The notes: generated by a model not told the origin, from the letters alone. Positions 26,001 to 39,751 are shown, counted from the stretch's first letter. The stretch is 64,000 nt of DNA from Lichenostomus cassidix (GCA_008360975.2 CM039182.1:31855566-31919565); one strand, 5' to 3'. Numbers and translations are program-made.

Positions 26001-29000
26001 TTTGAGAGTTCTCATATTTGTTTTACAAAGTTACTTTTAGAGCACATAGCCACAAAAAACAATCACCAACGTACATTTCTATAGGGTCCAGAGGCATCAC
26101 TGGACATTGGCTTAGACTAGAAGCTGTTACGTAGCAAAGTAGTGGAAGTCATGGACACTTGTCTCTAACATTTAGCAACAACACCTGATTGTTTTTTTAA
26201 TTCCACCCACCTCCTGAGCTGGCAAAAGTTCATGTTCTCTTTGGATGCATTTCATAGACCTTCCACCCTCCTTCTAGATCCCACAATGATTTTCACAGCC
26301 AGTGAGCTCAGAGACCTGAAGGCTGGTTGTAGTGGGTATACACAGCATAGCTAAAGGAAGTTCATATCTGTTATACAGCCATCTGCATATGCTAAAGATG
26401 TCCATCATCCATCACCATTCACTGGAGACTGCACAGCTGGGAGAGTCCCAATCACTGATCTATCATGAATCCCCACTGCAGTCCCAGACACAAAGCCATC
26501 TTGTCAAGCATTCCCACCACTGTGCTGCTTCTTCTACTACATGTTTGAAAAAAAAAAAAAAAAAGGCATGTCACCAGGAACAGATTACTTCCTGGGTATG
26601 AAACCCAAACCTACTGATGGATTACACACACACTAATTACTGAACATGAGCAAGAGGCTGAAATGAAGTGACAACAAGCAAGTCTATAAGGTGGCAGTCA
26701 CTAAAGTATTGAAGTCATCCCAGCTTGTGATAGCAACATAAACCAGCAATTATTTGGGCTGCAACAACCAATACCCACAAATCATAAACTTGGGGATAAT
26801 GAGTTGATCCCATGCTGCCTATGAGAATGCTACAGGTCCACATGAGTCCCATACTCAAAAAGAAGAAGCAAAACAGCAATTCCTGTAGTTGAGATGTAAT
26901 ACACATCTTTTCACTGTAAGCTTGCATGGATGGTTACTGTAAGTTTCTATAGATTTGGACAGAAAAGCAGAAATACTGGAAAACATACCAAAAAAAGGAA
27001 ACAAGTGCTGAGAAGGTAGGATATAAGATTTGCCCAGACTAAAAGCTTGCTGAATGTCCACAATGGCATTAGCACACACTAACTGGCAGCAGATTCATAA
27101 CTCAGATCACATTCAAAAGGGCAACAGCTGCTATATGCAATCATGGAGGCTACAAGTTTAATTACACATCCAATGAGACAAAGAGCTGAGCAACACCTTC
27201 CTAGGAGCCACTGGCACATCATTATAACCCTCCACTTCAATGTACATGGTTGAGGTTGGCCTCCTCACTGCTGCTCACACTGGGTAGCTATGAGTTCGGC
27301 AAGGGAACTGTGTGAGCAAATAAGTGAATTTGTTGCAAGAACAGCTATCTACTGCTCACATAACAACAGCCTGATTTTATTACTAAGAGCAACAAAAAAC
27401 CCCCAACATCCAATAAAAGGTGTTGATTTGGATTAATTTCTTACACATGCATTCAATCCCCTATTAGATTTTATAACAAAGCAGCTGTTAGCAAGGATAG
27501 TTTTAATCTGTCTTCCCTTCCCCCTGCAAGTTAATGGTGGGCTACAGTTTTCAGAGCGATTTCCTGTTTGCATTATATTCTAAAAATCCTGCTCATTTGC
27601 TTCACTAAAAGGCATGTGCTTGGAAGTGGTTTTGATGGCTTTTAGTCACATCCCCCCTTTTTGATTGCCGCAATACTCAATGTCTGAAAATAAGGGAGCT
27701 ATTTCAAGTTACATTCCCTTCCCTCCCTGCCCACATGTACTTGGCCACCAATTTGGGACACAGGATCAGAGGGAGCTTTGGGCTTTAGAATAACACAAAA
27801 TTAACAGACCTTCACCTCTCTTCCCCCTGCTCAGCAGATTTGTCTCAGTTGGTGTTCACCCACATCTTAGAGACCTCCTACCTATTCTTCATGCCTTCAT
27901 TGCTGCTTTCCAAGGCCTCAGCCCAGCAGCCAGTACCCAAATACCCACAGCATCCAGGCTCTTGGAATGAGGACTAGCTGCTGGGTGAAATGTCATTCTC
28001 CAGCTGTATGTTGTGTTGGTATCTCTTGCCTTCCCATAGGCATTTCCCCATGCTTGAAACAACAGCTTCACTGCTTGCCTCGTCTTCCTTCTTCTGCAGG
28101 AGATGTTACAGCTGAGCTCATTTTCTTCCTTTTCCCCCCTTATCCAAGAAATAACTCAAGATTTTTCTCTAGCACTGGACAAAAGCAAGTAGGAGCTGCA
28201 AGAAGAGACACAGATGGGGCCACAGTCTTGAATGGTCAAGTTCAAGTCTACAGCCCAAACAGTGACTGCAGGAAGGAGTGTGGAGGCAATCCAGCAGTAT
28301 ACTTGTAAGAGCAGCAATGAAGTAAAAGGTTTGTGTCAGGAGCAGCCCCACAGTAGACTTGTTCATTGGAGAGATAGCCCAAGAGCCAGTTTCTACTTGG
28401 CTAGCAAGCGAGACAAACATCCCACATACCTAAGCAAACTGTGAGGAGAGATGTGTCGACTACCATTGCGTTGTAGAATCAACAGGACTGGAACTAGCCA
28501 GACCCTTGGAAATAATCACATTTTGCTTCCCTCCCTCTGCAAGAGCCAGTTGCATAAAGTTAGGTCAACATGTGGTACACATATGATTCAAATGTAACAT
28601 TTCCTGGCAACCAGCAACATGCCCAGAGGAGGATCTGCACTACTGATAATGTTGATTTTTGCCATGGCCATCATAAAAAGGCAAAGCCTGCTAATCTCTT
28701 GAGACATAAGGAGCAAGCCCCATTCCACTTATTAGCTTTCCACAGGTTTTACTGCAGTTTTTTGTTTGTAGGGGTTTTTTGTTGTTGTTTAAAGGAGCAA
28801 ATCCCAATACATACACAGATGTCTCTGACAGCAACTACCTTCATAGAGTGAAACGATCTAAAATAAATAATGGGCAGATTTAGTTCTCTGATTCCATATC
28901 AATAAAAACTTCCAAGAATGGACAAAGGTAATCCAAGAGTGGGAAAGAGCTTCCAAAACCAGCTAAGTAGGCTCTACCTCTTCAGCATGAAAATGAAAGA

Positions 29001-30694
29001 GCTGAGGAATAAAGACCATTAAAACAATAAGGAAAAGTGGGAGGGAGAAAAATTAACAGAGCTTTTACTATTCACTCTGCCTTCCAACACAGGAGTTGGG
29101 AGGTAGGTGGAAGTTGAAAGCATGTGAAATAGGATGGTTCTTCCTTTGACATGCCCTAAAACCATGCTACTTCACTGCAGTATATTGTGGATGTCAGGAG
29201 TTTGCATGGTTCCAGAATATGCTTGCCAGAAACTCTAGATTAATTTCTCAAATACAAACTCACTGGTTTTGGGTCAGTAGGTTTCAGGGCTGCAAAATGC
29301 CAAAAGTCAGTCAACTGCTCTGATGAGCTATTACTATATGCTTGCCCTTACTCCTGTACGTCTCCCAAGGCACAGCAAAGCTGTGACTATACATTAAGCT
29401 CTCTTCTGACCCAGTGTTGCTGGTTTTATGCTCTTTATGCACAAACTGAGTAGAGTGGGTTAAGAATCATTGAGGCCACTTGAAATTAACATATTTCTAT
29501 TCCTTTGGCTACTGTGAACAAGAGCTCAATGTTTCTCCTTTGAGAAGAAGTTATTGCTTGGGGAACAACCCATTTATACATTTCCTTCAATTCTTTTTCA
29601 AATTATACAATAGGTAAGTCTTAAGTAACAATCACTGCTAGTGGCATCTTCTTTTAAGGCTGAACAGAAATTAGTTCAGAACTTCCCTAAGAGCAGGCCA
29701 GAAGTAACTTGTTTGCCTAGTTACTACTTTAACTAGTAACTAGTTAGTCACACCAATTTTACAATATTTGAAGGACATTTTTGTTTATAAAAGCATGTAG
29801 CTTTACCAGAAGCCTCACACATGCCAACAGAAAAGATATGGACATCTAATTTCATCAGGAGTCTTTGGGCTGCACTCTCAGCATCTAAAACCAGCACTTC
29901 TGCAGAAGACCCAACACCAGTAGGAGCTCTTGGTTCCTTATTTCACAGAGAGAAACCTAAGTGAGCAAGACTTGGATGTCAGGCAGCATGAATAATTAGT
30001 TAGGAAAGAGTAAATTTGTGAAAGATAAAGAAAAACTGTTAATAGCTTTGACAGGGATAAGTACGTTTTTCTTATTTAAAAAGTATATTACTTTGTAGAC
30101 CAAAAACATGCTTTGGGACTTTTGTTACAACTTGCAAATCTGAGGTTGCAAGTTTCAGAAGCTACAGTTTTCACCAAGTAGTCCCTTGGCAGCTTGGGGT
30201 TTGTGCTGTTGGAGTACCAGTGGTGAACTAGATTGTGCAATTACGTGTGAAATGAAGCTCTTCCCAGCAGGGTGGTGGTGCTACTTACTTTGTTTCTGGG
30301 CTGTCTCACTTAAGGGTGGTTTGAACAATGGCTTAATTTATCATTGTGTTTGAGGAAATTTATCCAGCAATGCCATACAACCTCCAAGACCTATCTGCAT
30401 ACCATTCCCAGGCATGTTTCCCCACTGTATATACAGGTGACAGACTTGCAGAAGTTCCACACGGAGCCTAACTTCCAGTAATGATGCTATACTGAATAAC
30501 ACTTAGTTTCAGAGGATGGTACCCTACCTGGACACTCTCTACCTGGCAGTCAGAAACAAGTGTCTGTGACCTAGCAGCAAAAAAGGTCAACAACAGCAAC
30601 CTGTATCAACAGGAACACAGGCAGGAAAGTTGGAGGAACACATGGAAGAAAGTTAATGAGTATTGAGTAAAAGAAAAGGGGATAACCAATCACA
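23096..30694. other. Intron 3 segment: no gene seen
   Basis: AT-rich intron with modestly GC-richer islands near 25.0-25.3 kb and 27.9-28.4 kb. Their short open frames (up to 130 codons at 25036-25428) show no family motif. It includes an A17 run and, at about 29.73-29.75 kb, tandem CTAGTAACTAGTTAG motifs. No LINE, SINE or exon is recognised. Confidence 0.55.
26548..26564. repeat. A17 homopolymer
   Basis: Seventeen consecutive A on the plus strand, in intron 3, with no retroelement body recognised beside it. Confidence 0.9.
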
Positions 30695-31197
30695 TGACAA
30701 TACTTCATCCATTTTTGGGACCTCCAGTACAAAACAGCCATTGGGAACCTGGAATGAATTCAGTGAAGGGCCACCAAGATGACTGGAGACTAGAATACCT
30801 CTCCAGTGAGGAAATGCTGAGGGAAATGGGCATGTTGAGCCCAAAAATGGACAGCTTTGGGGGGAGCATAGCAGCAGCTTGCCCCAGAGGTCACTGAAAA
30901 GATAGATCCCAAGCTCTTCACAGAGGTGGAGGGTGGGAGAGCAGAAGACAACAGGCTTGAGTTGACACAACAAATGTCCTCACCAGGTATAAGGAACACA
31001 GTTCTCACCAACAGGATAATTAATCCTTACAACTAATCACCCAGAGAGGTTGCATGTACTGCATTTCTAGAAATCTCCAAGAATGGACAAAACCCTAATC
31101 AATGTGGCTTGAATTCAATACAGAGTGCTGATTTGAGCAGAAAGTTGGACTACAGACCTCCTGAGATCCCTCCCAACCTGAATGGTTTTGTAATTCC
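30695..31197 (+). mobile_element. CR1 LINE 3'-end fragment (decayed)
   Basis: On the plus strand this segment follows the 3' part of chicken-repeat-1 retrotransposons. The order of recognisable blocks is: TTTTGGGACCTCCAGTACAA; AGGGCCACCAAGATGACTGG; CTGGAGACTAGAATACCTCT; GAAATGCTGAGGGAAATGGG; then CACCCAGAGAGGTTGCATGT; and finally a 3' end AGATCCCTCCCAACCTGAAT followed by GGTTTTGTAATTCC. These correspond to the well-known CR1 3' end (…CCCAGAGAGGTTG…, …TCCCTTCCAACC…ATTCTATGATT). It is much diverged and has no open frame, so it is a dead copy. It sits antisense to IGF2BP3. Confidence 0.85.
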
Positions 31198-32371
31198 CAG
31201 AACAAACAAGTCACAATGCTGGATAAAGTGGTTGCATCATTATTAAAGTGACTCCTTAAGCAGAAATCACAGCTAAGGAGTGCAACACCTTGACAACTGA
31301 GTCTTTGAAGAAAGGTTTTCACTGAAAGCTTCCTAGAACCACAAACAAAACGTAAGACTTGGTGTCTGGTTTCCCAAAAAAAAAATTGAACCAAGGAAAT
31401 TTTGTTGTGTCTATTAGATTTCTCAGGTTTTGGAGTCACTGTTAGTGACATGGTAAACAAATAACTATTATTCTAGGCTTGCAAGCAGCACATCGCTTTT
31501 ACAGTGCCAAGCAGCCCTATGGTGACAATGCCAAAATTCTTGCACACTAACAGCTGTTTTAAGTATTAGAACACTTCTGGAAAGTTAGGGATAAAAGTAA
31601 GGGATTACAGGTTGTGATTTCCTTTATCCCAGAAGATCAAAAACTAGTAGTGAAAACAGACTTTTTCTCATCTCAGTCAGAAGACAGTGGAACAAATTTG
31701 GATGGGGGAGAAGTTTTGGTCAAACAGTTGCACTGAAACTTTTTTTAAATGCTTCACTTGGCTATTCCTACTATTGAATTCTGAAAGGGAAGACACAAGG
31801 CCATATGTGCAGTCTCAAAACACAAATATTCTGCATGTATTAGCTGGAAAGGCCACATTTAACACTTAAAACTCACCAGTTTGCTGTGTTCTGACAATTA
31901 GAGCCCATCACAGCCAAAAGTAACATACTCTAATACAGATATGTAAGATAACTCCCTGAATCACAAAGCTGTGTGGCTCACACAAGGCAACAGATTAAAA
32001 GTCTCAGGTCCAAGTGGAAGCTTCTCTCCCCTCCTTGTGTGTCCCCTCCACAGCATCTCACAAACCTTGCCCCAAAGTCACTGCAATTTACTGCTCAGCT
32101 TGCTAAAGGTCATGGTCAAAAAGCTGAGACACTTCACCACACCTTCTTTAAAAGTTGCTCAGCCAAATTTCCTGCCTCCGCTGTATGAATCCTGTGGCTG
32201 CCTGAACATGCACCCAACACCACTTTTCCTGCAGCACAGCCCAAAATCTTCTATTTCCTTTTCTTTTGACTTGATCACCTTGGCCACCTGGAGTAAGAAG
32301 AGCAACTTTCACACCTCTGAACTAGGTCAGCCAAGCCAGCTCTGATCTCATGAATCTTTGATTCCTCTGAA

Positions 32372-32388
32372 ACAGTGTTTAACACTGT
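32372..32388. repeat. Perfect 8-bp palindrome around a single base
   Basis: ACAGTGTT, then T, then AACACTGT: two perfectly complementary 8-bp arms around one central base. It could be a dimeric protein-binding site, but a site of this size can arise by chance in 64 kb. Confidence 0.8.
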
Positions 32389-33399
32389 GTCTCGTTCCTC
32401 TGGTTGGAAGACCACCTTCTAGGTGCTTAGCACAACAGAGCCCTGACCTCACCTCTAATTTCTCTACTCATTACTTAAGCTACTACAATATGAGTTTCCT
32501 AGAGAAACCTGAACCTAGAGAAACTTGAGTTGTGTTAACTAATGTAATGCTACTTGTCTAAGCCTACAACTATAATAGAAGAACATCAAAATATCTTCAG
32601 TAGGGACTTCTAGGATATTAACTCTTACAAAGGGGCAGATGTTTGATAAAAGTGTCACTATCAACGATTTTTAGTAGGATCCTGATTTGTATGAAAAAAC
32701 ACTGGAGCCCAAGTCTCAAAGAAAATGACCTTTCCTCATTAGATTTTTTCCCCTTGTCTATAACAATAGTATGATGATTATCAGCAGTGCTGTAACCAAC
32801 ACACTTTTATGAATAAATCAGTCCAAGTGAGAAATATGTTTATTGCATATTTATCCAAGGACCTTCACTCCCACATCCTGTATTTTAAACACCTGCAAGA
32901 GGTGTTTATTACCTCACATATACCTGTAAATATCACCCCCTATAATTAAGACAGGCAATTAAAATCCAAACATAAGACAGTATGTCCTCTGAAGTGCAAA
33001 ACTGGGTGGTCTGCCATGGTCAGTTTCATATATCAGATTGCCTCACCTGCAGCTAAGCCCAGCCAGATAATGGGAAATACATGCAGCTGAGGAAAAACCA
33101 GTTAATTCAGAGAGTGTGCCTCAGGTCAGATAACAGAGAGGAAAGATGATCACCCTCTCTTTTTCTTTTTGTCAAAGAGGAGCAAAGGCAGCTCCCCACA
33201 CTCCCCTGGGTATAGATCCAAGCCCAGGAAGAAGCCATGCCTTTCTGAGGTTCTGTATTGCCCCAGAAGCTACTCTGCCCCCTATCCTATAGTTTGGAAT
33301 CAAATAAGGCATGTGATCAACTTTGATGTACATAATTCTTGATAAATCTCTCCAATTTCTCATTAGAGCAGAATTAATTAGAAAATTAATTGGGGGAAG

Positions 33400-33965
33400 G
33401 AAGGGAATCTCACTTCCAAAGGCTTTTGACACTGTCACCTACAACAAACTCACAACAGTATAACAAACACACAACTCAACAAACACTGACAACAGTGTAA
33501 CTCAGCAGTTGAGGAGCTGACCTTGGGACCGTCAGGTTAGAGTCATTACCAGCCTACTCTCGAACTAAAAGGCTCTGTTCCACAGGGTTTGCAGGGACTA
33601 CACCATCTAGTGTTGTGTCAGGTTTCTGTTTACTAAATCTGAAGATGGCACAAAGCTGAAATGGAGTGACAGTATACCTGAGGACAAGAGCTCAAAGTGC
33701 TTAAACTACAGAAACTACTCTGGAGAAGCCTCATGGGACATTCCCAGGTAAAAAACAATCAACAGCCTAGAAATAAGAGTCTTGAGAAGAGATTGAAAGA
33801 ACTTAAACTCCCTCCTTAACCCTCCCTAAGCATCACAGGTCTTCAAAAATGTAAAAGACTGCTGCAGAGAGCAGCATAACATGTTCTCCATTCACCTGCT
33901 GAGTAGGACAAGTAGTAATTGACAAGAAGTACAGCTTAGTGCCTGATGCAGCACACTGCTTTCTG
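33400..33965 (+). mobile_element. CR1 LINE fragment with relic of reverse transcriptase (decayed)
   Basis: At about 33408-33450 the plus strand reads as SKGFDTVTYN, close to the SKAFDTV..N motif of CR1-type reverse transcriptases. About 190 bp on, CTGAAGATGGCACAAAGCTG matches the FADDTKL region. The next blocks are TCTGGAGAAGCCTCATGGGA, a GAGATTGAAAGAACTT block, GTAAAAGACTGCTGCAGAGA and GTAGGACAAGTAGTAATTGA, which follow CR1 3'-domain order. The two RT-like motifs are closer together than in an intact element, so internal deletion is likely. No open frame remains. Exact limits are uncertain by about 100 bp. Confidence 0.7.
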
Positions 33966-36900
33966 TTTCCTCCTTAAAGATCCCTGCCAGAGATTCCCAT
34001 ACCTAGCAGGCAGCAGCAGATTTGTGCATGCTTAACGTTCTGCTAGCATTTTTATAGCTATACATTATTTTTATAGCACTATATTAAGTTAGGATTCTTG
34101 GAGGAAGCTTGAGGTGAAAGACTATATTTCAATATATTTTATACATCTTTACTGTTTATTCACCTTACTTCTAGAATTCTTTTCATTGTAGTTACAGCTC
34201 ATTCCTGCATCTCCTCTTTACATCTTGGCTTTACGAGAAATATCTACTTTGTATAATCTTAATATATTCTTAATTGCAATCATTTCATTGGTTTTCTTTT
34301 CCTAAAACCCACAAGATCCCCACCTGTTCTCTTCATATCCTTGGCATTCTAAAGTAAACTGCATCTTAAGCAGGTACCATTCATCAAGATTAGTTTTTAC
34401 ACTGCATCTCTGAAGAGCAAACAATCCACCCCACAGAGCTTAGCTGCTTTATTCAAAGCAGCAATATAAGATGCTACAGATCCTCAGGACAGTTATGTGC
34501 ACTATAAGATTTACAAACATTTGCTCAGTGAGATCAGTCTCTATCCTTTAAAAAAAAAAACCTGAAAGACACAAAACTGTTTTACAAAATATGCAGATAG
34601 GTTTGAGCCATTTCCACCCTCCTTGCACTGTCAGAAATCTCGATGCAGAACCCACACTCACTTCACAGCTCTAGAAATCCTTTTCCATTACTACTTCTCC
34701 TTGGGGAATCTGAAACATTGGAGGTCTCAACATCACTATGAGACTTCATTTTTCATTTCCATGAAAAATGAGGAAAAGCAAGCCCTGTTTAGTAACATTC
34801 TTTTGCCTTCAGAAGCGCTAAATCAGACCTTGCTTCCCACACATTTCTGTCCCCGAAAGCAACCTGCAAGTCTCACAGCAAAGCTAGGAATACACATTCA
34901 CAGCAATTTTCTTGCTTTCTTTGCTCACTCAACAGGTTCACACTTCACAGGCTTGGCTTTTAGTCTACCTTTTTTGTTACCAAGTTCATCAACACTATCT
35001 GTTTATCTGCTCCATCCAAACCGATAAGGAAATAAGCCTACAGAAGATAAGTGGGAACTCTTCAACAGCTACCTTCCTGCTGAGCCAGCAAGTGCCATTT
35101 CTGGCACCATCTGTGTCCTGAAAGTCTGTTCTCTAGTGTTTTATTCACTAAACATGGAAAAAAATATTTGGAAAGAAAATCTTTTGAAGCATCTTCTACA
35201 CCGTAGATGGTATTTCAAAAATATTCTAAAAGAAAGAGAAATAAAAGGGGATGGTATTACACAGTTCCATCTCAGAATTCTACTCAAATCCCCATCGTGT
35301 TGCATCAGAAGCAAACCCTAGGTACTTCAGTTTTAAATCACCATACCTAGATTTCCTTCCAGAAGGCATATAATTTTGTCTTGCAAATACACCTCCAGTG
35401 CTGAATACACACAAGCTAAGTGAGAAAGTACTTGTCATTACAAATTAGGAGTCAATTCAGTATATTACAAAGTACAGTTCAGGAAAGAGTAATAAGAGAT
35501 CTATTTACTTTTCTGCAGCAGCCACAGGGCCAAGGTACTTGTTTCCTATGAGTAGGAGTGAGATTGGTATATGTGGGGAATCGGAAACAGGGGTGTTCCA
35601 AATCCTTCACTAGCCATGATTCTTAGCATCAGCCTGAGCTTTGTATTTCAAGGGTAAGGATAGAAAAGGGGAAGGAAAAGCTATACCCACATACTACCAC
35701 TAAAATTGATGCATTAGCTTTTTGAGGGTGTGCTTCACAAAAGAAATCATGCACGTGTACTTGAAATTATTAAATGGATAGAGTAACCTCTGTAGGCAAA
35801 TTATATGTAAGCAGCAGAAAAGGAAGATTATGCATGCAGAAGTCATGATGGTTTTATGGAACATGGTCACTGATCCAGAATCCCCAAACAGAGAGAGTCC
35901 AGTGAGGAAAGGGGGAAGATGCAAGTGAACTCATGGATAAATAGAAAACATGATGCTGGATAATTTCCTACCAGTTCAGAATCCAACTGCAGTCTGAGGC
36001 AAGTTCTAAATTTTCCTAGTTCAGAGAGAGATGCTGCCTTCCCTCCACCTCCAGTTTCTCCTAGCTGGGCAAGGAGCACAGGAGTACCCAACCCACACAT
36101 ACAGAAAAACCTGTAGAACCTTGCCAAAAATCTTGTGAAGTTCAAATTAATTTCCAGACAAGTTTTGTACAAACTTAACCTTGAACGCCTTGGAATAAAT
36201 TAGAATTTTATCTTTTACAGCTGCACTTTTCAAGTGAGCTCTTCAGGATAGCAACCTTGTGGTTTTGTTTCAAAGTAGTAACTCAGCAGATCATAGCAGT
36301 TCATTATCTGCCTTTTTCTCCACCACTTAGCTCTGAATATGGTCTAAAAGGGTTATCTTACCTTTTTTGCTTATACCATGATGGTCTGATAAGTGCATAG
36401 TGAGGTCTTACATTACACAGAGGAAACTACAAGCCCAATTTCTATGGCTAGTTGTAAGAGTCAGTATTTCAATCAGTAATGTCAACTTAGGGGAAAGAGA
36501 ACACTATTTGCAATATTTTTCTCAAAAAGAGCAGCTAGAAAAGCAAATAGCTAATCTGAATTTCTGTACTTGGTTTCTGAAAAAGTCTTGCTCATAAATG
36601 CTTGTTACTCTATAGCCATTTATACCCACTGCTTCCCATCTATATGGAATAACTGTGGGTCAAGTGTCCTACGAGTTTTCAGGACACTCAGTTACTTCCA
36701 AGGGGAAGTCAAAATTTCCTTATCATTAAGGTTCAATGTTTTCTCTCTTCTCTTCCAGTAAAAGCACTAGATTTTACTAAATAGATGTGCATGCCTCTTA
36801 TAAAGATAAGAGGGTACATCAGTGGAACCATTTCTAGGTTTTCACCAGAAACAGATTTACTCCAGCATTCCATGAATCTCAAAAAACCAGCTTCCACCTA

Positions 36901-39263
36901 ACCTACATGGAGAGCAAAGGACCTGTATGGGGGACCGTCCTCAGGTGATGGATCTCCAACCACTCTCACTTCAAACCAAGCTTCAATATTCCCTGAATTT
37001 TTTTTCTGGTTTTGGAAACCACAAGGCAAAACTTATCTGGTGGTGATCAGGAGTGGGAGCTACTACCAAACTCTGTTGCACTTCACACTACCAACACTTC
37101 AGGTACATTCCTGTGAGACCAGCATCCCTACCATGCATCCACACCTGCTTCCTCCAAACCAGAGGAGCTGCATTTGAGAACATTGTGGGTGCCACCCTTG
37201 TTGTTAGAGGGCCTTGTGGGTGTTTTATTAAGCCAAGGACAATCTCTGTGCACAGAGATGCTCACTGGGTCCCAGTCCCGTGCGGCCCAAGGCATGCAGG
37301 TACCACTGTGTGACACTCTGGCACAAGGACAGCTGAGAAGCACTGAACTGGAGGCATGCACACTGACTACTAGGAGCTTTGTAAAGAGCTTGTTTTCATA
37401 AAGAAAAAAATGAAAACAAGGCAGTTACTGCAACTTTTGCAAAGAATGGCACTGTAACCTTCCTAATAGCAGCTATACTAGGGGGGAAAGTTCACAACAT
37501 TAATCTGCTGTTCTTTTCACATATCCTATGCCACAGTAAAAGGAAAGGTGTTGCACAGTACAAAGTGTGTTTTGTATTTCAATATGGAACATATATGAGG
37601 GCTGGTAGACTAACTAACCTAGAGACTTCTATCATCAGGGGGTTTTTTATCTGGTTTTAAGGATTTCACACCTATTAGAAGTCAGTTTCGATTCAAGCAA
37701 TTAACAAAGGGGTGATGAGGCAAGAAAATTGGCACAGAGGGACTATAAGACACAATCTGAGTAAAATCACTCCAGCTGCTACACATGCACACTCACATAC
37801 CATCCACTCAGAAAATATTCTGCAAGAACATTGCTTCAATAGAAATACCACTCTGTGTATTAATGTCTACTCTCCCGACTAAGAAAGATGTATTTTAAGA
37901 AGGAATCATCAAAAACTCTTACAGAGCTCAAAGGAAGCTTTTTCAAGGATTTTAACACCAAAAAAATATATCAGAACCCAAAGTAAACTGACATAAGACG
38001 ATTCCCAGATGAATTTAATCACCAGTCACTCTACTTTATCAACACAGTTTTAAGAACATACAAAGCTTACCTGCTTAAGTACAGAGGTGCCAGACCCCCA
38101 GCACTTACAAATAAAAACTTTAGGAAGTTAGTGGACAAACAGGCAGGCAACCCTGATGTTGCAAGAGAATGCAAAAAAATATTGTAGAAATTTTAGGATC
38201 TCTAAATTCTGTGCTCAAAGGATCAAATCTGTACAAGTAATGTGAGGACATCTGGGCAAGGTTGAGATGATGTTAATAGGGACAATTTTAACTCTTCCAG
38301 GGGAACTTTAGGAAGACAAAGTGTTTTTAAAAATATGGGCAGAGAAAACATCTGTCTGAGACCAGATGTCACCACAGAAACTGCAACAATAGAGAACAGG
38401 GATTATTTAAAAGTCAGAAAGCAGATGGGAAACTGGGTAGATACCTGTAGTATATAAGCTTATCAGCTACATGTGTAAGGAGTCATGAGCAGGTAGAAAC
38501 ATTTCTAAGTACTCTGGTCGACAGTACTTCTGTTAAACATATCTGTTTATTCTCATCTCTGAGTTGCATGCCTCTTCTCTGATACTTACTATTCCTACAC
38601 AAAATCCTCAGAGGAATTTTGTACCAAAAAATAAGTTAATCTTCAAATTACTCACCCTCAGCCATTTCTATTACTACTCTGCCCAGGAACTTGACATAAA
38701 AAAGCAGTTATGAATTTGAAATAAAAGATATCAAGTGGATGCTGTTCAGCAGAGGGGTATGCAAGGCTCGGGAAGTGCAGAGGAAAAGTTCAGCTGGACA
38801 GGAGGCACCAGAAAGGCAGGCTGGAGCAAGGAGAGGTGGTGTGTGCTGGTACCTTACAGAGACCCTGTGGCTCAACAGACCAATGCCTCCATTTTCTTTC
38901 AAAGCTAGGAGGCAATCAGGCTGTGCAAACAAAGAAGTAGCTGCAGATGGAAAGTTAGATGAAGGCGACAGACCAAACCTGCTGGAGAACAATGCTACCA
39001 GAGCTTTATCCCCAAATCCTCCACCCTCTAACTTCCCACAGGCAAGACGATGACTTACCACTAGTAAAACATGAAAAAAACATTTTAAACACCTACAAAG
39101 TAGAAAATCAGCAAAGAACAGATTTATCTGTTCTCAGTAGTCCATCAACTGCAAAAATTAGAGCACTATTTGTGGAGTGTAAACACCAAGTATGTACTAC
39201 ACTGGTGAGAGCCAATAACCAGAATTCTATGAATGAACAATTTGCCATAATGCCACCAATACT
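33966..39263. other. Intron 3 segment between the CR1 fragment and exon 3: no gene seen
   Basis: AT-rich intron. Short open frames at 34623-35027 (134 codons) and 38708-39061 (both strands) have no recognisable motif. A slightly GC-richer stretch lies at about 38.74-39.05 kb. Nothing resembles IGF2BP3 exon 4. Confidence 0.55.
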
Positions 39264-39359
39264 GAGGAGAAAGGAAAAGCAAACACACAAAAAGAAAAAA
39301 AAAAAACAAAAGAAAAACAACCACCACCCCACCCCCACCACCCAAAAAAAGGACCAGAA
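39264..39359. repeat. T-free A/C-rich low-complexity tract (A-free, U/G-rich in the transcript)
   Basis: Ninety-six consecutive plus-strand bases contain no T. They run from a purine-rich start (GGAGAAAGGAAAAG) through A-runs (A12 at about 39295-39306) to C-runs (CCACCCCACCCCCACCACCC). In the IGF2BP3 transcript it reads as G-rich (GGGTGGTGGGGGTGGGG) and then U-rich, without a single A. It begins about 390 bases downstream of the exon 3 donor. Confidence 0.9.
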
Positions 39360-39751
39360 TTAATTTCTGCTTCTGTAAATGTTTTTGACCAAGTATTTAA
39401 GTATTAATTTTTATTAAGTTGACCAAACTCATACACCAAACACCAGCAAGGTCCAAAATGGATGAGCTTTCAGTCAAAGAGAGTGACTGCATCAGGAAGC
39501 CAGCCTTCACCAAAGAATCCATTTCAACATTTTTTATGGTTAACTCGGAGAACAGAAATGAAGGCAGTTATCTGAATTGCTTAGAAGGCTCTATTGTTCC
39601 CTCTTCCAAAGGATTTTTCCCCAGAACAGAATGGGTGGTGTGTGCAGAGCAAGTAAAAGGTGGGGGAAGGGGAAAAGTCCTGTGGATAAAGAGAGAAACA
39701 GAAACATAGTTTTTAAGCAAAGATACAATTTTTTTTAAAGTAACTTCCTAC

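Larger units (their letters stand above)
1..39751 (-). other. IGF2BP3: IGF2BP3 intron 3 (5' part, runs out of window)
   Basis: At least 39,751 bp of intron follow exon 3 (donor GTAGGA at 39751). The far acceptor and exon 4 are not visible, so intron 3 is probably larger than this. The sequence is AT-rich and CpG-poor apart from local patches near 12.74-12.81 kb and 20.5-20.9 kb. It holds two CR1 fragments, several simple repeats, an inverted repeat pair at 11.0/13.7 kb and a possible cryptic exon at 22.8 kb. No other protein-coding gene is supported on either strand. Confidence 0.8.

Noticed and set aside
1..39751. Search for IGF2BP3 exon 4 (expected to begin VLDSLL and continue QYG.VE)
   Set aside because: By-eye scanning of the plus strand for the complementary patterns (CCATACTG-like words near ACCTTGCTC-like donors) gave only mismatching candidates, for example at about 6990, 17110 and 21785. 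I do not claim the exon is present, nor can I fully exclude it.
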